Of a stretch of 21,326 bases of DNA, positions 7,748 through 15,029 are shown one piece after another (position 1 is the stretch's first letter; each line of letters opens with the position of its first letter). The notes under the pieces are model-generated. The model saw nothing but the letters and a program-made list of their open reading frames with translations. It searched no databases and was not told where the DNA came from. Location: NCBI GenBank assembly GCA_004296865.1, contig SCVQ01000187.1, positions 1-21,326 of the forward strand. Direction: 5' to 3'. Position numbers and translations under genes: made by a program. Source of the DNA: Nitrospirota bacterium. Lineage in GTDB: Bacteria; Nitrospirota; Nitrospiria; Nitrospirales; Nitrospiraceae.

Positions 7748-8575
7748 ATGGCCGAACAGCCAAGCCTGGTCAAGAGCGTGATAAAAAAAGGCATCATCGG
7801 AGTCATCGTTGGAGCGATCCTGGTCGGAGCGGCCAAGGCCCTGGCCTTCCCGCCGGTGTTTCAGAGCGTGTTTTTCGGCTACGCGATGTTGGGGGCGGCG
7901 GTTTTCATCCTGCTGGATGCGCCCTCGCTGAAGCCCATCGGCGGCCTGAAGGCGATTATTGCGCTCGTGGCCTTCTATGCGGTGCTCTCCGGGGTCTATA
8001 TCGGAGGGGCGTCTTTCCTGCCGCAATACGATCCGGGGGATGAGAAGGGCAAGATTGAAAAGCTGCTCAAGGCCAAACGTGCCGCCACGGAGCAAGGGAA
8101 GGCGGAGGAATTATTGGCCAGGGCCAAGGCTCTCTCGGACAAGGCCGATACCATCATGACGCGGTTGCAGGCCGTCGGCGGAGCGGCGGTTGCGGAGGCT
8201 CCGGCGGGGGGCGAGGGAGCCAAGCCGGCCGGCGCTCCGGCAGCGGCCGGTGGGGATGTGATTGCTTTGGGGAAGGAGCAGTGGAATCTGCAGGAATGCT
8301 ACAACTGCCACAAGCTGTTCGGGGAAGGCGGCAAGAAGCGCGGCCCCGAGCTGGATAATATCGGCAGCTTGCTCAAGCCCGAAGAGCTCAAGCAGAAGAT
8401 TCTGGACCCGCAGAGCTGGATGGCGGATGGGTTCGAAAAGGAATACGAAAAGAAGAAGATGCCGGATAAGTACAAGGAGTTGATGGAAGACAAGGAAGTG
8501 GATGCGCTGGTGGCGTTTCTCTCCACGCTGAAAAATACGGCCGTCGCGACGCCGAAGCCGATCAAGAAGAAATAG
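7748..8575 (+). CDS. membrane-bound cytochrome c with three N-terminal helices and coiled coil
   Basis: A 275-residue protein with an uncommon layout. Three membrane helices (about 16-32, 38-57 and 66-88) are followed by a charged, probably coiled-coil segment (about 97-142). A Gly/Ala/Pro linker (about 143-168) leads to a C-terminal class I cytochrome c domain. The haem site is C184-YN-C187-H188 and the likely axial ligand is Met238 (KKKMPDKYKE). The end is Lys-rich (KPIKKK). The gene begins with GGGGAGC just before the ATG and ends one base before the Rieske gene, so the two are tightly coupled. It occupies the place of a cytochrome c1/f subunit in the bc complex but is not homologous in layout to cytochrome c1. 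That role is inferred from position. Confidence 0.88.
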   Translation: MAEQPSLVKSVIKKGIIGVIVGAILVGAAKALAFPPVFQSVFFGYAMLGAAVFILLDAPSLKPIGGLKAIIALVAFYAVLSGVYIGGASFLPQYDPGDEKGKIEKLLKAKRAATEQGKAEELLARAKALSDKADTIMTRLQAVGGAAVAEAPAGGEGAKPAGAPAAAGGDVIALGKEQWNLQECYNCHKLFGEGGKKRGPELDNIGSLLKPEELKQKILDPQSWMADGFEKEYEKKKMPDKYKELMEDKEVDALVAFLSTLKNTAVATPKPIKKK

Positions 8576-8576
8576 C

Positions 8577-9515
8577 ATGCAGCCGAAGCTCAAATCGAAA
8601 GTGCGGTGCACCGACCGGGAGGTCGGCGAGGTGACCAAGGTCATCGTCGATCCCCTCTCCCATGAGGTGAGCCACATCGTCGTCGGAGGCAACGGGGCTG
8701 GGACGCTGGAGCGCCAGGTTCCGATGGCCCAGGTCCAGACGGTGCTGGAGGATGCCGTGCAACTGCGGGCGTCCTCCGCCGACTTGGAACGGTTCCCGCT
8801 CTTAAAGCGCGACGAGTACGTCACGACCAAGGAAGTGGAGATCGCCCACCTCGAAGATCATCTGCACGTCGAGCCGGGCGAGGTGCTGGTCCCGCTCCCC
8901 GAACTGGAGCGCAACGTCAAGCGCCGGACCTTCTTTGCCAATTTCACGCACGCGATCAGCCTTCTGGTGGCGCTCCCGCTGGCGGTACCCGTCCTCCGGT
9001 ATCTGATGAAGCCGATGTATGCGCCGTTCGACAATCACTGGATCAAAATCGGCAACGTCGGCAAGATCAAGACGGACGATGTCGGCGTCCAGTTCAAGTA
9101 CAAGAAGAAATTCAAAGAAGCCTTCATGCCCGAGGCCGAGATCGACAAGAACGTCTGGATCCTGAAGGCTTCGCCGGCCGTGTTGGGGGAAGTCTATAAG
9201 GGCAAGGACATGGACTTTTACGACGCGACGGGGCGGCTTCTCTGGACGAACAAAGCGAACGTGCCCTACGTGGTCTATTCCGGCAAGTGCCCGCACCTGG
9301 GTTGCGGGTATAAATGGCGCGCCCACAAGGTGCTGGGGCAGGTCTTTCTCTGCCCCTGTCACTTGAGTATCTACAACGCCGGCGGGAAGGTTCTCGATGG
9401 CCCTGCCCCGCGTCCTCTGGACCCCTTGCCCATCCGGGTCGCGGCCAATGGCGACATCGAGATCATCGACATGGAGTTCAAGGCCGGGACGAAAGCACAA
9501 GTCCGCATCGTGTAA
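8577..9515 (+). CDS. Rieske iron-sulfur protein with N-terminal PRC-barrel-like domain
   Basis: The Rieske subunit takes one electron from quinol at the Qo site of a bc-type complex and passes it to cytochrome c. This 312-residue protein is longer than usual. Residues 1-80 resemble a PRC-barrel domain (DREVGEVTKVIVDPLSHEVSHIVV, then RQVPMAQVQTV), which would lie in the cytoplasm. A single membrane helix follows at about 122-144. The periplasmic Rieske fold has box 1 C238-P-H240-LG-C243 and box 2 C259-P-C261-H262. C238, H240, C259 and H262 bind the [2Fe-2S] cluster, and C243 with C261 form the disulfide. Box 2 continues LSIY where most have GSxY, but the Ser and Tyr that tune the potential are kept. 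GPAPRPL follows as expected. The ATG begins one base after the preceding stop codon. Confidence 0.93.
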   Translation: MQPKLKSKVRCTDREVGEVTKVIVDPLSHEVSHIVVGGNGAGTLERQVPMAQVQTVLEDAVQLRASSADLERFPLLKRDEYVTTKEVEIAHLEDHLHVEPGEVLVPLPELERNVKRRTFFANFTHAISLLVALPLAVPVLRYLMKPMYAPFDNHWIKIGNVGKIKTDDVGVQFKYKKKFKEAFMPEAEIDKNVWILKASPAVLGEVYKGKDMDFYDATGRLLWTNKANVPYVVYSGKCPHLGCGYKWRAHKVLGQVFLCPCHLSIYNAGGKVLDGPAPRPLDPLPIRVAANGDIEIIDMEFKAGTKAQVRIV

Positions 9516-9531
9516 GGAATCGGATCATCTG

Positions 9532-10626
9532 ATGAACGGACAACCGACCGCGATCGAAAAAATCGTCGCCTTTGTCGACGAGCGGGTGGGTCTCAAGACC
9601 CTCCAGGCCAAGATGCTCAACGAGCCGGTGCCCGGCGGTTCCCGCTGGGCCTATGTCTTCGGTTCCGTCTTGCTGTTCATCTTCATCATGCAGGCGGCGA
9701 CCGGCATCCTGCTGATGTTCTACTATGTTCCCAGCGCCGACCATGCCTATGCCAGCACCCAGTACATCATCCATGAAGTGGACTACGGGTGGTTCCTCCT
9801 GAGCTATCACTTTTGGGGCTCGTCGGCGATGGTCGTGATGGTCTTTGCGCACATGTCCCAGGTCTTTCTCTGGGGCGCCTATAAAAAACCACGCGAAATG
9901 GTCTGGCTCGTGGGGCTGGCGCTCTTTGGAATCGTCATGGGGTTCGGCTTCACCGGCTATCTCTTGCCGTGGGACCAGCGCGCCTATTGGGCGACCACCG
10001 TCGGGGTGGAGATCATGGACAAGACCCCGATCGTGGGAGACTTCATGGCCCGGTTTCTCAAGGGAGGACCGACGCCGGGGCAAATGACGTTGAGTCGGTT
10101 CTTCGTGATCCACGTCATGATTTTGCCTGCGGCATTGATGGGGTTGGCCGGTCTGCATGTCTTCTTTTTCAGAAAAGCCGGCCCGGCCGGGCCGTTCCGG
10201 GGCAGCTCGGAAGAACTCAAGGCCAAGACCGATTATTTTTTCCCGCGCCAGATTTGGAAAGACATGGTGGCGATGGGGGCGGTCTTTTTCACGATCTGCA
10301 GTCTGGCGTTTATCGAGCCGGTGGTCTTGCTTGAAGAGGCCACGCCGGACCCGGGTGAATATCACCCCGAGCCGGAGTGGTATTTCTTGTTTCTCTTCCA
10401 GTTGCTGCGTCTAAAGATCTTCGCCGGAGAGTTCGGGCAGTTTTTGGGCGCGATCGCCTTGCCGGGGGCCTTCATGGCGTTGTTGGCCGCGCTGCCGTTC
10501 ATCGACCGGAGCCCGGAGCGGAATATTTTCAAGCGACCCATTGCGCTCGTGGGCTGGATCATCGTGATGATCAGCATTGCGCTCTTTACCGTGTCCGCGA
10601 TCATTAATCGGGAATTTTTGGATTAA
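9532..10626 (+). CDS. cytochrome b of a quinol:cytochrome c oxidoreductase (b6-type haem spacing)
   Basis: A 364-residue polytopic protein carrying two haem b groups and the quinol sites of a bc/b6f-type complex. Haem ligands are H93 and H107 on helix B (spacing 14) and H194 and H209 on helix D (spacing 15). The spacing of 15 on helix D is the cytochrome b6 pattern rather than the mitochondrial one. GYLLPWDQRAYWATTVG (142-158) is the conserved cd region. PEWYFLFLFQLLR (281-293) is the Qo-site PEWY loop, so the b6 and subunit IV parts are fused in one chain. The N-terminus has no Cys before helix A, so a b6-style covalent haem ci is unlikely. The start at 9532 is preferred over upstream in-frame codons, which lie inside the Rieske gene. 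It is 16 bases after the Rieske gene. Confidence 0.95.
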   Translation: MNGQPTAIEKIVAFVDERVGLKTLQAKMLNEPVPGGSRWAYVFGSVLLFIFIMQAATGILLMFYYVPSADHAYASTQYIIHEVDYGWFLLSYHFWGSSAMVVMVFAHMSQVFLWGAYKKPREMVWLVGLALFGIVMGFGFTGYLLPWDQRAYWATTVGVEIMDKTPIVGDFMARFLKGGPTPGQMTLSRFFVIHVMILPAALMGLAGLHVFFFRKAGPAGPFRGSSEELKAKTDYFFPRQIWKDMVAMGAVFFTICSLAFIEPVVLLEEATPDPGEYHPEPEWYFLFLFQLLRLKIFAGEFGQFLGAIALPGAFMALLAALPFIDRSPERNIFKRPIALVGWIIVMISIALFTVSAIINREFLD

Positions 10627-10650
10627 TTTCGAGCGAGCGGCCCGTTACTT

Positions 10651-11631
10651 ATGACGGATCAGCCTTCGAACACATCGTCGGTCAAGTTGGGCTTGGCCGT
10701 TGCGTGGCCCTTTTTCTGGATCGGCGTTCCGGCGAAGATCGCCTTTGTCCTGCTCCTGCTGGCGGCCGGATTGCACCCCTGGGAAGGGGCCGGTCTGGCC
10801 ATCCTCTTGCTGCTCTCGATTCCCATCGATATCTGGGCCATGGGCGTCAGTGCGCGGACCGTGTTCCTCGAACGGCTACGCCTGCACCCGCCCGATTCGC
10901 TCGGCCTCACGCTCTGGTGGCAAGGCGCACTGCTCAACATTCTGTACCTTCCCCTGGCCTACGTCATCGAAGGCTACGCCAAGGAAGGCGCCAAAGCGGT
11001 CGCCGCCTCGATCATGGAGATCGGGGTGATCAAAGGCTTGGGAGTGGCGGAGCGGATCAGCATCGAGTTGACTCTCTGGGGGAGCGCGGCGACGGTCGTG
11101 CTCATCGTCCTGGTGCTCGGGTGGCTGTTCCTTTTCGGCTGGATCGTCCGCAGACAGGCTTCCAGTGCGAGGGTCGAGGAGGCCTCCTATCAGGGATTGG
11201 TCAGGCAGTGGGATTTGATGCGGGTGCCGGCCGATCAATCCCTCCTGCTGACCGTCTTTACGGCCGCCGGAGTCCTCTTGGTGATTCTGCTCTGGTCCCT
11301 CATGCCTGTGACGACCCCGCATCCCCATGAACAGTACAAGAAGGAGGCGGTGAAGGTTGAGCCGCCCTTCAAGCCGGCGGAGGCTCTTCAGAAAACCGAA
11401 AAGCTGATCGCACAGGCTGAGGTCGCGGTTCAGGCCCTGGAAGAAAAGGCTCAGGAAGAGGCGAAGGTCAAGGCCAAGGGGAAGGCAAAAGGCAAGGACA
11501 AAGGGAACGAGAAGGCGCCGGGCAAGGGGACTGCCGGGGCGAATGCCCAGCCGGCCGGCGGCGATGCCAAGGCGGTCTCAGGGCAAGCGGATCAACGTGC
11601 GGCTCAGGGAGCAGGCGGACAGAAGCGGTAG
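10651..11631 (+). CDS. five-helix membrane protein with Lys-rich tail, function unknown
   Basis: A 326-residue protein that I do not recognise. Five hydrophobic segments are visible (about 12-40, 46-66, 85-107, 140-166 and 196-219). A short PHPHEQ stretch (224-229) follows the last helix. The C-terminus from about 230 is soluble: a helical Glu/Lys/Ala part, then a run dense in Lys, Gly and Ala (about 262-295), then Gln/Gly/Ala-rich sequence. It has no CXXCH or obvious cofactor motif. It lies 24 bases after cytochrome b and 28 bases before the second bd-like gene, so it is probably a structural or linking subunit of the same complex. That role is inference from position. Confidence 0.85.
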   Translation: MTDQPSNTSSVKLGLAVAWPFFWIGVPAKIAFVLLLLAAGLHPWEGAGLAILLLLSIPIDIWAMGVSARTVFLERLRLHPPDSLGLTLWWQGALLNILYLPLAYVIEGYAKEGAKAVAASIMEIGVIKGLGVAERISIELTLWGSAATVVLIVLVLGWLFLFGWIVRRQASSARVEEASYQGLVRQWDLMRVPADQSLLLTVFTAAGVLLVILLWSLMPVTTPHPHEQYKKEAVKVEPPFKPAEALQKTEKLIAQAEVAVQALEEKAQEEAKVKAKGKAKGKDKGNEKAPGKGTAGANAQPAGGDAKAVSGQADQRAAQGAGGQKR

Positions 11632-11659
11632 CGTCGGCTTGGCCAACGAGGAGATATTC

Positions 11660-13453
11660 ATGCTGAACCATGGCGAACACCCACGGCGAATCGCCAGCAC
11701 AGGGCGCGGACAGGGCTCGCTGCTCGCCGGCCTGCTCGTGTTCCTCGCCCTTGCAGGAGCGCCTCTCTTGGGGCTGGCGCAAGATGCGCCGGGTCAAACG
11801 GCCGGTGTCGCGTACCGTGACATCCCGGCTGTGGGAAGCCGGAATATCGTCTGGGTCATCGCGCAGTTGCATTTGTTGCTGGCCGGGTTCGTGCTGGGCG
11901 TGCCGATTTTCGCCTGGATCTGTGAGATCGTGGGATGGAAGACGGGCGAAAAGCGCTACGACAAGCTGGCCAAGGAATTCACGAAGCTGCTGACCTCCTC
12001 CTACGCGACGACGGCGCTGTTCGGAGGGATTCTGTTGTTCATGCTGATCGGCTTCTATCCGAAGCTGATGGCGTATCTGGGCGACATCTTTTTCCCCTCC
12101 TTCGTCGTCTATTGCATCCTGTTCCTCCTGGAGACGGCGACCCTCTACCTCTACTGGTACGGCTGGGACGCGATGCAGGAGGGCAGTAAAAAAACGCTGC
12201 ATCTGTTCCTGGGATTTCTCCTGAACGTGTTCGCCTTCTTCATCATGATCGTGCCGAACTCCTGGGCGACCTTCCAGGCCAGCCCGGTTGTGATCGCAGA
12301 GGGCTCCGATCTGGCCCGCGCCTGGGCCGCCACCTGGAATCCCACCTGGTGGCCGGTGAACATCCACCGGCTGATCGCCAACGTGGTGCTGGGCGGGTAC
12401 ATCTGCGGGGCCTATGCGGGCATCCGCTATCTGTCGGCCAAGACGGCGGAGGAACGGGAGCATTACGACTGGATGGGGTACGTCGGGAACTTCATCGGCG
12501 TCTTCGGCCTGCTCCCGTTGCCCTTCGCCGGCTACTGGCTGATGCGAGAGATTTATCAATACAACCAGCAGATGGGCATCACCTTGATGGGCGGCTTCCT
12601 CTCCTGGCTCTTCATTCTCCAGGCGATGCTGATCGGGGTGCTCTTTTTAGGTTCCAACTATTATTTCTGGATGGGGATCACGCACCGGATTCCAGGCTCT
12701 GAAGTGAAATACCGCAGGCCGATCATGGCCATGCTCGTGATTCTGCTGCTCTGCCTGGGGGTCTGGATGACGCCGCACTCGCTGGTGGCCAGCTTGGAAG
12801 AAGCACGCAAGATGGGCGGTACGCACCACCCGCTCTTGGGCGTCTTCGGCGTGATGTCGGCCAAGATGACGGTGGCCAACCTCATGATTCTGGTCACCTT
12901 CATGAGCTTCATCATGTACTGGCGGGCGGGGAAAGAAGAAACGGCCGGCTGGGCCAAGGTGGCCAAGTCCATCATGGGCGGGGTGCTCGGCGTGGCCGCG
13001 ATCGTGGTGATCGTGCTGGGGGTCTGGGGCTACTTCGTGCCGGCCATCGTGCGCATCAACTATTTCTCGGTGGCCCAGGTCTTGATCGTGCTGTTCGTGA
13101 TGCTGACGATCACGCCGCTCACGGCCCTGCTCCTGCGCAGCGCCAAGACGACCACCGAGATGGTCTGGGGCCGGATGCCGCCCAGGGCCGGCTATGCGCT
13201 GGTCTTGAACGCGGTCATGGTCATTCTGCTGATGACCCTGATGGGCTACGCGCGATCCTCCTCTCGGGTGCACTGGCACATCTACGGCGTGATGCGCGAT
13301 TCCTCGCAATATGCCTATTCGCCGGCGCTGGGTTATGCGGCGGCTCTGATGTCCCTCAATACGTTCCTGTTCTGCATGCTGGTGGCTTTCATTTTCTGGG
13401 TCGCCACAATGGGGGAGAAGGCGAAGGCTGGGGGGGGCGGCGGGAAGGGGTAA
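11660..13453 (+). CDS. cytochrome bd-like oxidase subunit (CydA-related), copy 2
   Basis: A 597-residue paralogue of the product at 5997-7715. GAGGAG five bases before the ATG supports the start. A signal peptide ends near LGLA|Q (residue 40). H71 (IAQLHLLLAG), E159 (FLLETATLYLYWYGWD) and H236 (WPVNIHRLIAN) match E. coli CydA H19, E107 and H186, again with exactly 88 residues between the first two. Position 151 (E99 equivalent) is Tyr. WMTPH at 369-373 again puts His in place of E445, and there is no GRQPW motif or long quinol loop. It shares HYDWMGYVGNFIGV and FLGSNYYFW with copy 1. It lacks copy 1's two extra helices before WMTPH and has about three more helices near the C-terminus instead. 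The chain ends in a Gly/Lys tail. Divergence between the copies suggests different roles in one complex. Confidence 0.85.
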   Translation: MLNHGEHPRRIASTGRGQGSLLAGLLVFLALAGAPLLGLAQDAPGQTAGVAYRDIPAVGSRNIVWVIAQLHLLLAGFVLGVPIFAWICEIVGWKTGEKRYDKLAKEFTKLLTSSYATTALFGGILLFMLIGFYPKLMAYLGDIFFPSFVVYCILFLLETATLYLYWYGWDAMQEGSKKTLHLFLGFLLNVFAFFIMIVPNSWATFQASPVVIAEGSDLARAWAATWNPTWWPVNIHRLIANVVLGGYICGAYAGIRYLSAKTAEEREHYDWMGYVGNFIGVFGLLPLPFAGYWLMREIYQYNQQMGITLMGGFLSWLFILQAMLIGVLFLGSNYYFWMGITHRIPGSEVKYRRPIMAMLVILLLCLGVWMTPHSLVASLEEARKMGGTHHPLLGVFGVMSAKMTVANLMILVTFMSFIMYWRAGKEETAGWAKVAKSIMGGVLGVAAIVVIVLGVWGYFVPAIVRINYFSVAQVLIVLFVMLTITPLTALLLRSAKTTTEMVWGRMPPRAGYALVLNAVMVILLMTLMGYARSSSRVHWHIYGVMRDSSQYAYSPALGYAAALMSLNTFLFCMLVAFIFWVATMGEKAKAGGGGGKG

Positions 13454-13504
13454 GGCGTCGGCGGGGCCATGGCGGGCGGATCGCAGAAGTTGGATGAGGC
13501 GTAG

Positions 13505-13568
13505 CCATCAGCTCTCAGCGGTCAGCTTCGGAGCTGATAGCTGACAGCGTCTCAGCTTTCAGAGAGGA
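13505..13568 (+). repeat. short TCAGC-type repeats forming a hairpin inside the operon
   Basis: The 118-base gap between the second bd-like gene and the next cytochrome gene holds five or more copies of TCAGC or its complement GCTGA. TCAGCT (13522-13527), loop TCGG and AGCTGA (13532-13537) form a perfect hairpin. It is extended by TCAGC (13515-13519) pairing with GCTGA (13540-13544) across a two-by-two internal loop. No T tract follows. It may be an intergenic repeat element, or a structure that adjusts expression of the downstream genes. Confidence 0.6.
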
Positions 13569-13571
13569 CTT

Positions 13572-14168
13572 ATGAGCGAAGTCGCGTTGCTACAGGTGAT
13601 CGGGCTCGGGGTGATCGGCCTTGGCGTGGCGATCCTGCTGTTTATCCAGGCTCGCTTCGTCCGAGTGGTCGGGTTCGTGATGATCGTGTTGGGACTCTTT
13701 TCCATGACCGCGCTGGGAGTGCCTCAGATGGCCTCCTTGCCGCCGGCGGAAGAGAAGTTCGACGTGGCCAACATCAAGACGGCTTCCGACATGGCCGCGA
13801 TCGGGCAGAAAATTTTCTTCAGCAAGGGGCAATGCGCGCTGTGCCATTCGATCGGTCCCAGCGAATCGGCCCGCTGCCCGGACCTCAAGGGAATCGGCTC
13901 CAAGCTCACTCGCGAGTTCATCTATGAGAGCCTGACGCAGCCCCAGGCCTACGTCTACCAGGACTACCGGCACGAAGGGCTGCCGAAGGAATATCCGGCC
14001 CGCATGCCCTACATCAACAAGAACCCGATTGGGTTGTCCAACAACGAAATTCTGTCCGTCATCGCATTTCTGCAGCAGATGAGCGGAGAGCCGATCACGG
14101 TGAGTCCGTCCGAAGTGACGCAGCCGGCGCAGACCGTGGCTGCGATCCCAGTGGCGCACGCGCAATGA
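13572..14168 (+). CDS. membrane-anchored monohaem cytochrome c (two helices)
   Basis: A 198-residue protein with two N-terminal membrane helices (about 5-26 and 30-50), so the C-terminal domain returns to the periplasm if the N-terminus is outside. The cytochrome c domain has haem site C88-AL-C91-H92 and a likely axial Met145 (ARMPYINKNPIG), then the final helix NNEILSVIAFLQQM. An additional Cys102 follows the haem site (SARCPDLKGIG). A short Pro/Ala/Val tail ends the chain. GAGAGGAC eight bases before the ATG is a good ribosome binding site. It is likely an electron carrier of the operon's respiratory complex, and its exact partner cannot be told from sequence. Confidence 0.88.
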   Translation: MSEVALLQVIGLGVIGLGVAILLFIQARFVRVVGFVMIVLGLFSMTALGVPQMASLPPAEEKFDVANIKTASDMAAIGQKIFFSKGQCALCHSIGPSESARCPDLKGIGSKLTREFIYESLTQPQAYVYQDYRHEGLPKEYPARMPYINKNPIGLSNNEILSVIAFLQQMSGEPITVSPSEVTQPAQTVAAIPVAHAQ

Positions 14169-14262
14169 AGGCTCGGATGTCTGGCGAAAGAGGCAATCGG
14201 TCGAGCCATGAGGCCGGCGCCGGTGCAAGCCGGTTGGTGGCCGGAAACGAAGGGTGGAGGAT

Positions 14263-14982
14263 ATGAAAGGCGGTTCACTGCTCAAGCCTGCAATCCTGAT
14301 CGTCGGCATCTATCTGTTTTTGAAATTTGCCCTGCCGTTGTTCACGGCGCCGCTGCCGGCCAGCCTGATCTTCCTGTACGTGGCCCTGACGGCTACCGGC
14401 ATTGTCATCTTCGCGACGCTCAGCGGCCAGTCCACCGAAGCGTTCTTCGGCCCCATCACCCGCTTTCTGAGCGGAGAGGGGCAAGCCGGCGCGATGAAGA
14501 TGGCCCGGTTGCTGGTCCTGGTGCTGTTCCCCTTGCTGGTCGGCTGGCAAACCTATTCGAGCACGGCGCCGAGCGAGCAACCTCCGGCGGAAAATCGGAC
14601 GATCCACCCGGCTCCTCCCGGCGAGTTTGTCGGCCTCTCCAATCCGATCCCGAATACGCCGGAGAACGTGATGGCCGGCAAGGGCCTCTACGCCGCGTTC
14701 TGTTCGCCCTGCCACGGTGGGAATTTCGACGGGAAGGGACCGGCTTCCAGGGGGTTCAACCCGCCGCCGGCCAACTTCTCCGATCCCACCACCATCGCTA
14801 TGCTCCAGGAAAGTTATCTCTTCTGGCGCATCAAGAAGGGCGGGGTCGGCCTGTCCATCGAAGGCATGCCCTGGAAATCGGCCATGCCGCGCTGGGAAGT
14901 CGAGCTGAAGGATGAGCAGATCTGGAAGATCATCATGGGCGAATACGACGGGGCGCACCAGAAACCCAGGACGTGGGAATAG
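14263..14982 (+). CDS. membrane-anchored monohaem cytochrome c (three helices)
   Basis: A 239-residue protein with three N-terminal membrane helices (about 5-27, 31-53 and 80-98) and a C-terminal periplasmic cytochrome c domain. The haem site is C147-SP-C150-H151. Axial Met candidates are M202 and M208 (GMPWKSAMPRW), and the final helix is DEQIWKIIMGEY. The domain pattern (CSPCHGGNFDGKGPASRGFNPPPANF) matches cytochromes attached to alternative or bc-like respiratory complexes. The start is uncertain. GGAGG lies only two bases before the ATG at 14263, and an in-frame GTG at 14254 would add three residues. It lies 94 bases after the preceding cytochrome gene and 47 bases before the haem b protein gene. 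Confidence 0.87.
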   Translation: MKGGSLLKPAILIVGIYLFLKFALPLFTAPLPASLIFLYVALTATGIVIFATLSGQSTEAFFGPITRFLSGEGQAGAMKMARLLVLVLFPLLVGWQTYSSTAPSEQPPAENRTIHPAPPGEFVGLSNPIPNTPENVMAGKGLYAAFCSPCHGGNFDGKGPASRGFNPPPANFSDPTTIAMLQESYLFWRIKKGGVGLSIEGMPWKSAMPRWEVELKDEQIWKIIMGEYDGAHQKPRTWE

Positions 14983-15029
14983 CATCTTCCTGGACCGAGT
15001 CTGGTCGCAGGCGGAGCGATGAGGGGACT

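Noticed and set aside
9478..10365. 295-residue minus-strand open frame opposite cytochrome b
   Set aside because: The plus strand has all four haem ligands and the PEWY motif in the correct order. The antisense frame shows no family features.
5997..13453. Calling the two bd-like proteins canonical quinol oxidase subunits CydA and CydB
   Set aside because: Both are CydA-like in their N-terminal half, neither has the GRQPW motif or quinol-binding loop, and the E99 equivalent is missing. The gene symbols would imply an activity that the sequence does not support.
13505..13568. Repeat cluster as a possible CRISPR array
   Set aside because: The repeated unit is about five bases in both orientations, without long direct repeats or unique spacers, and no cas gene is nearby.
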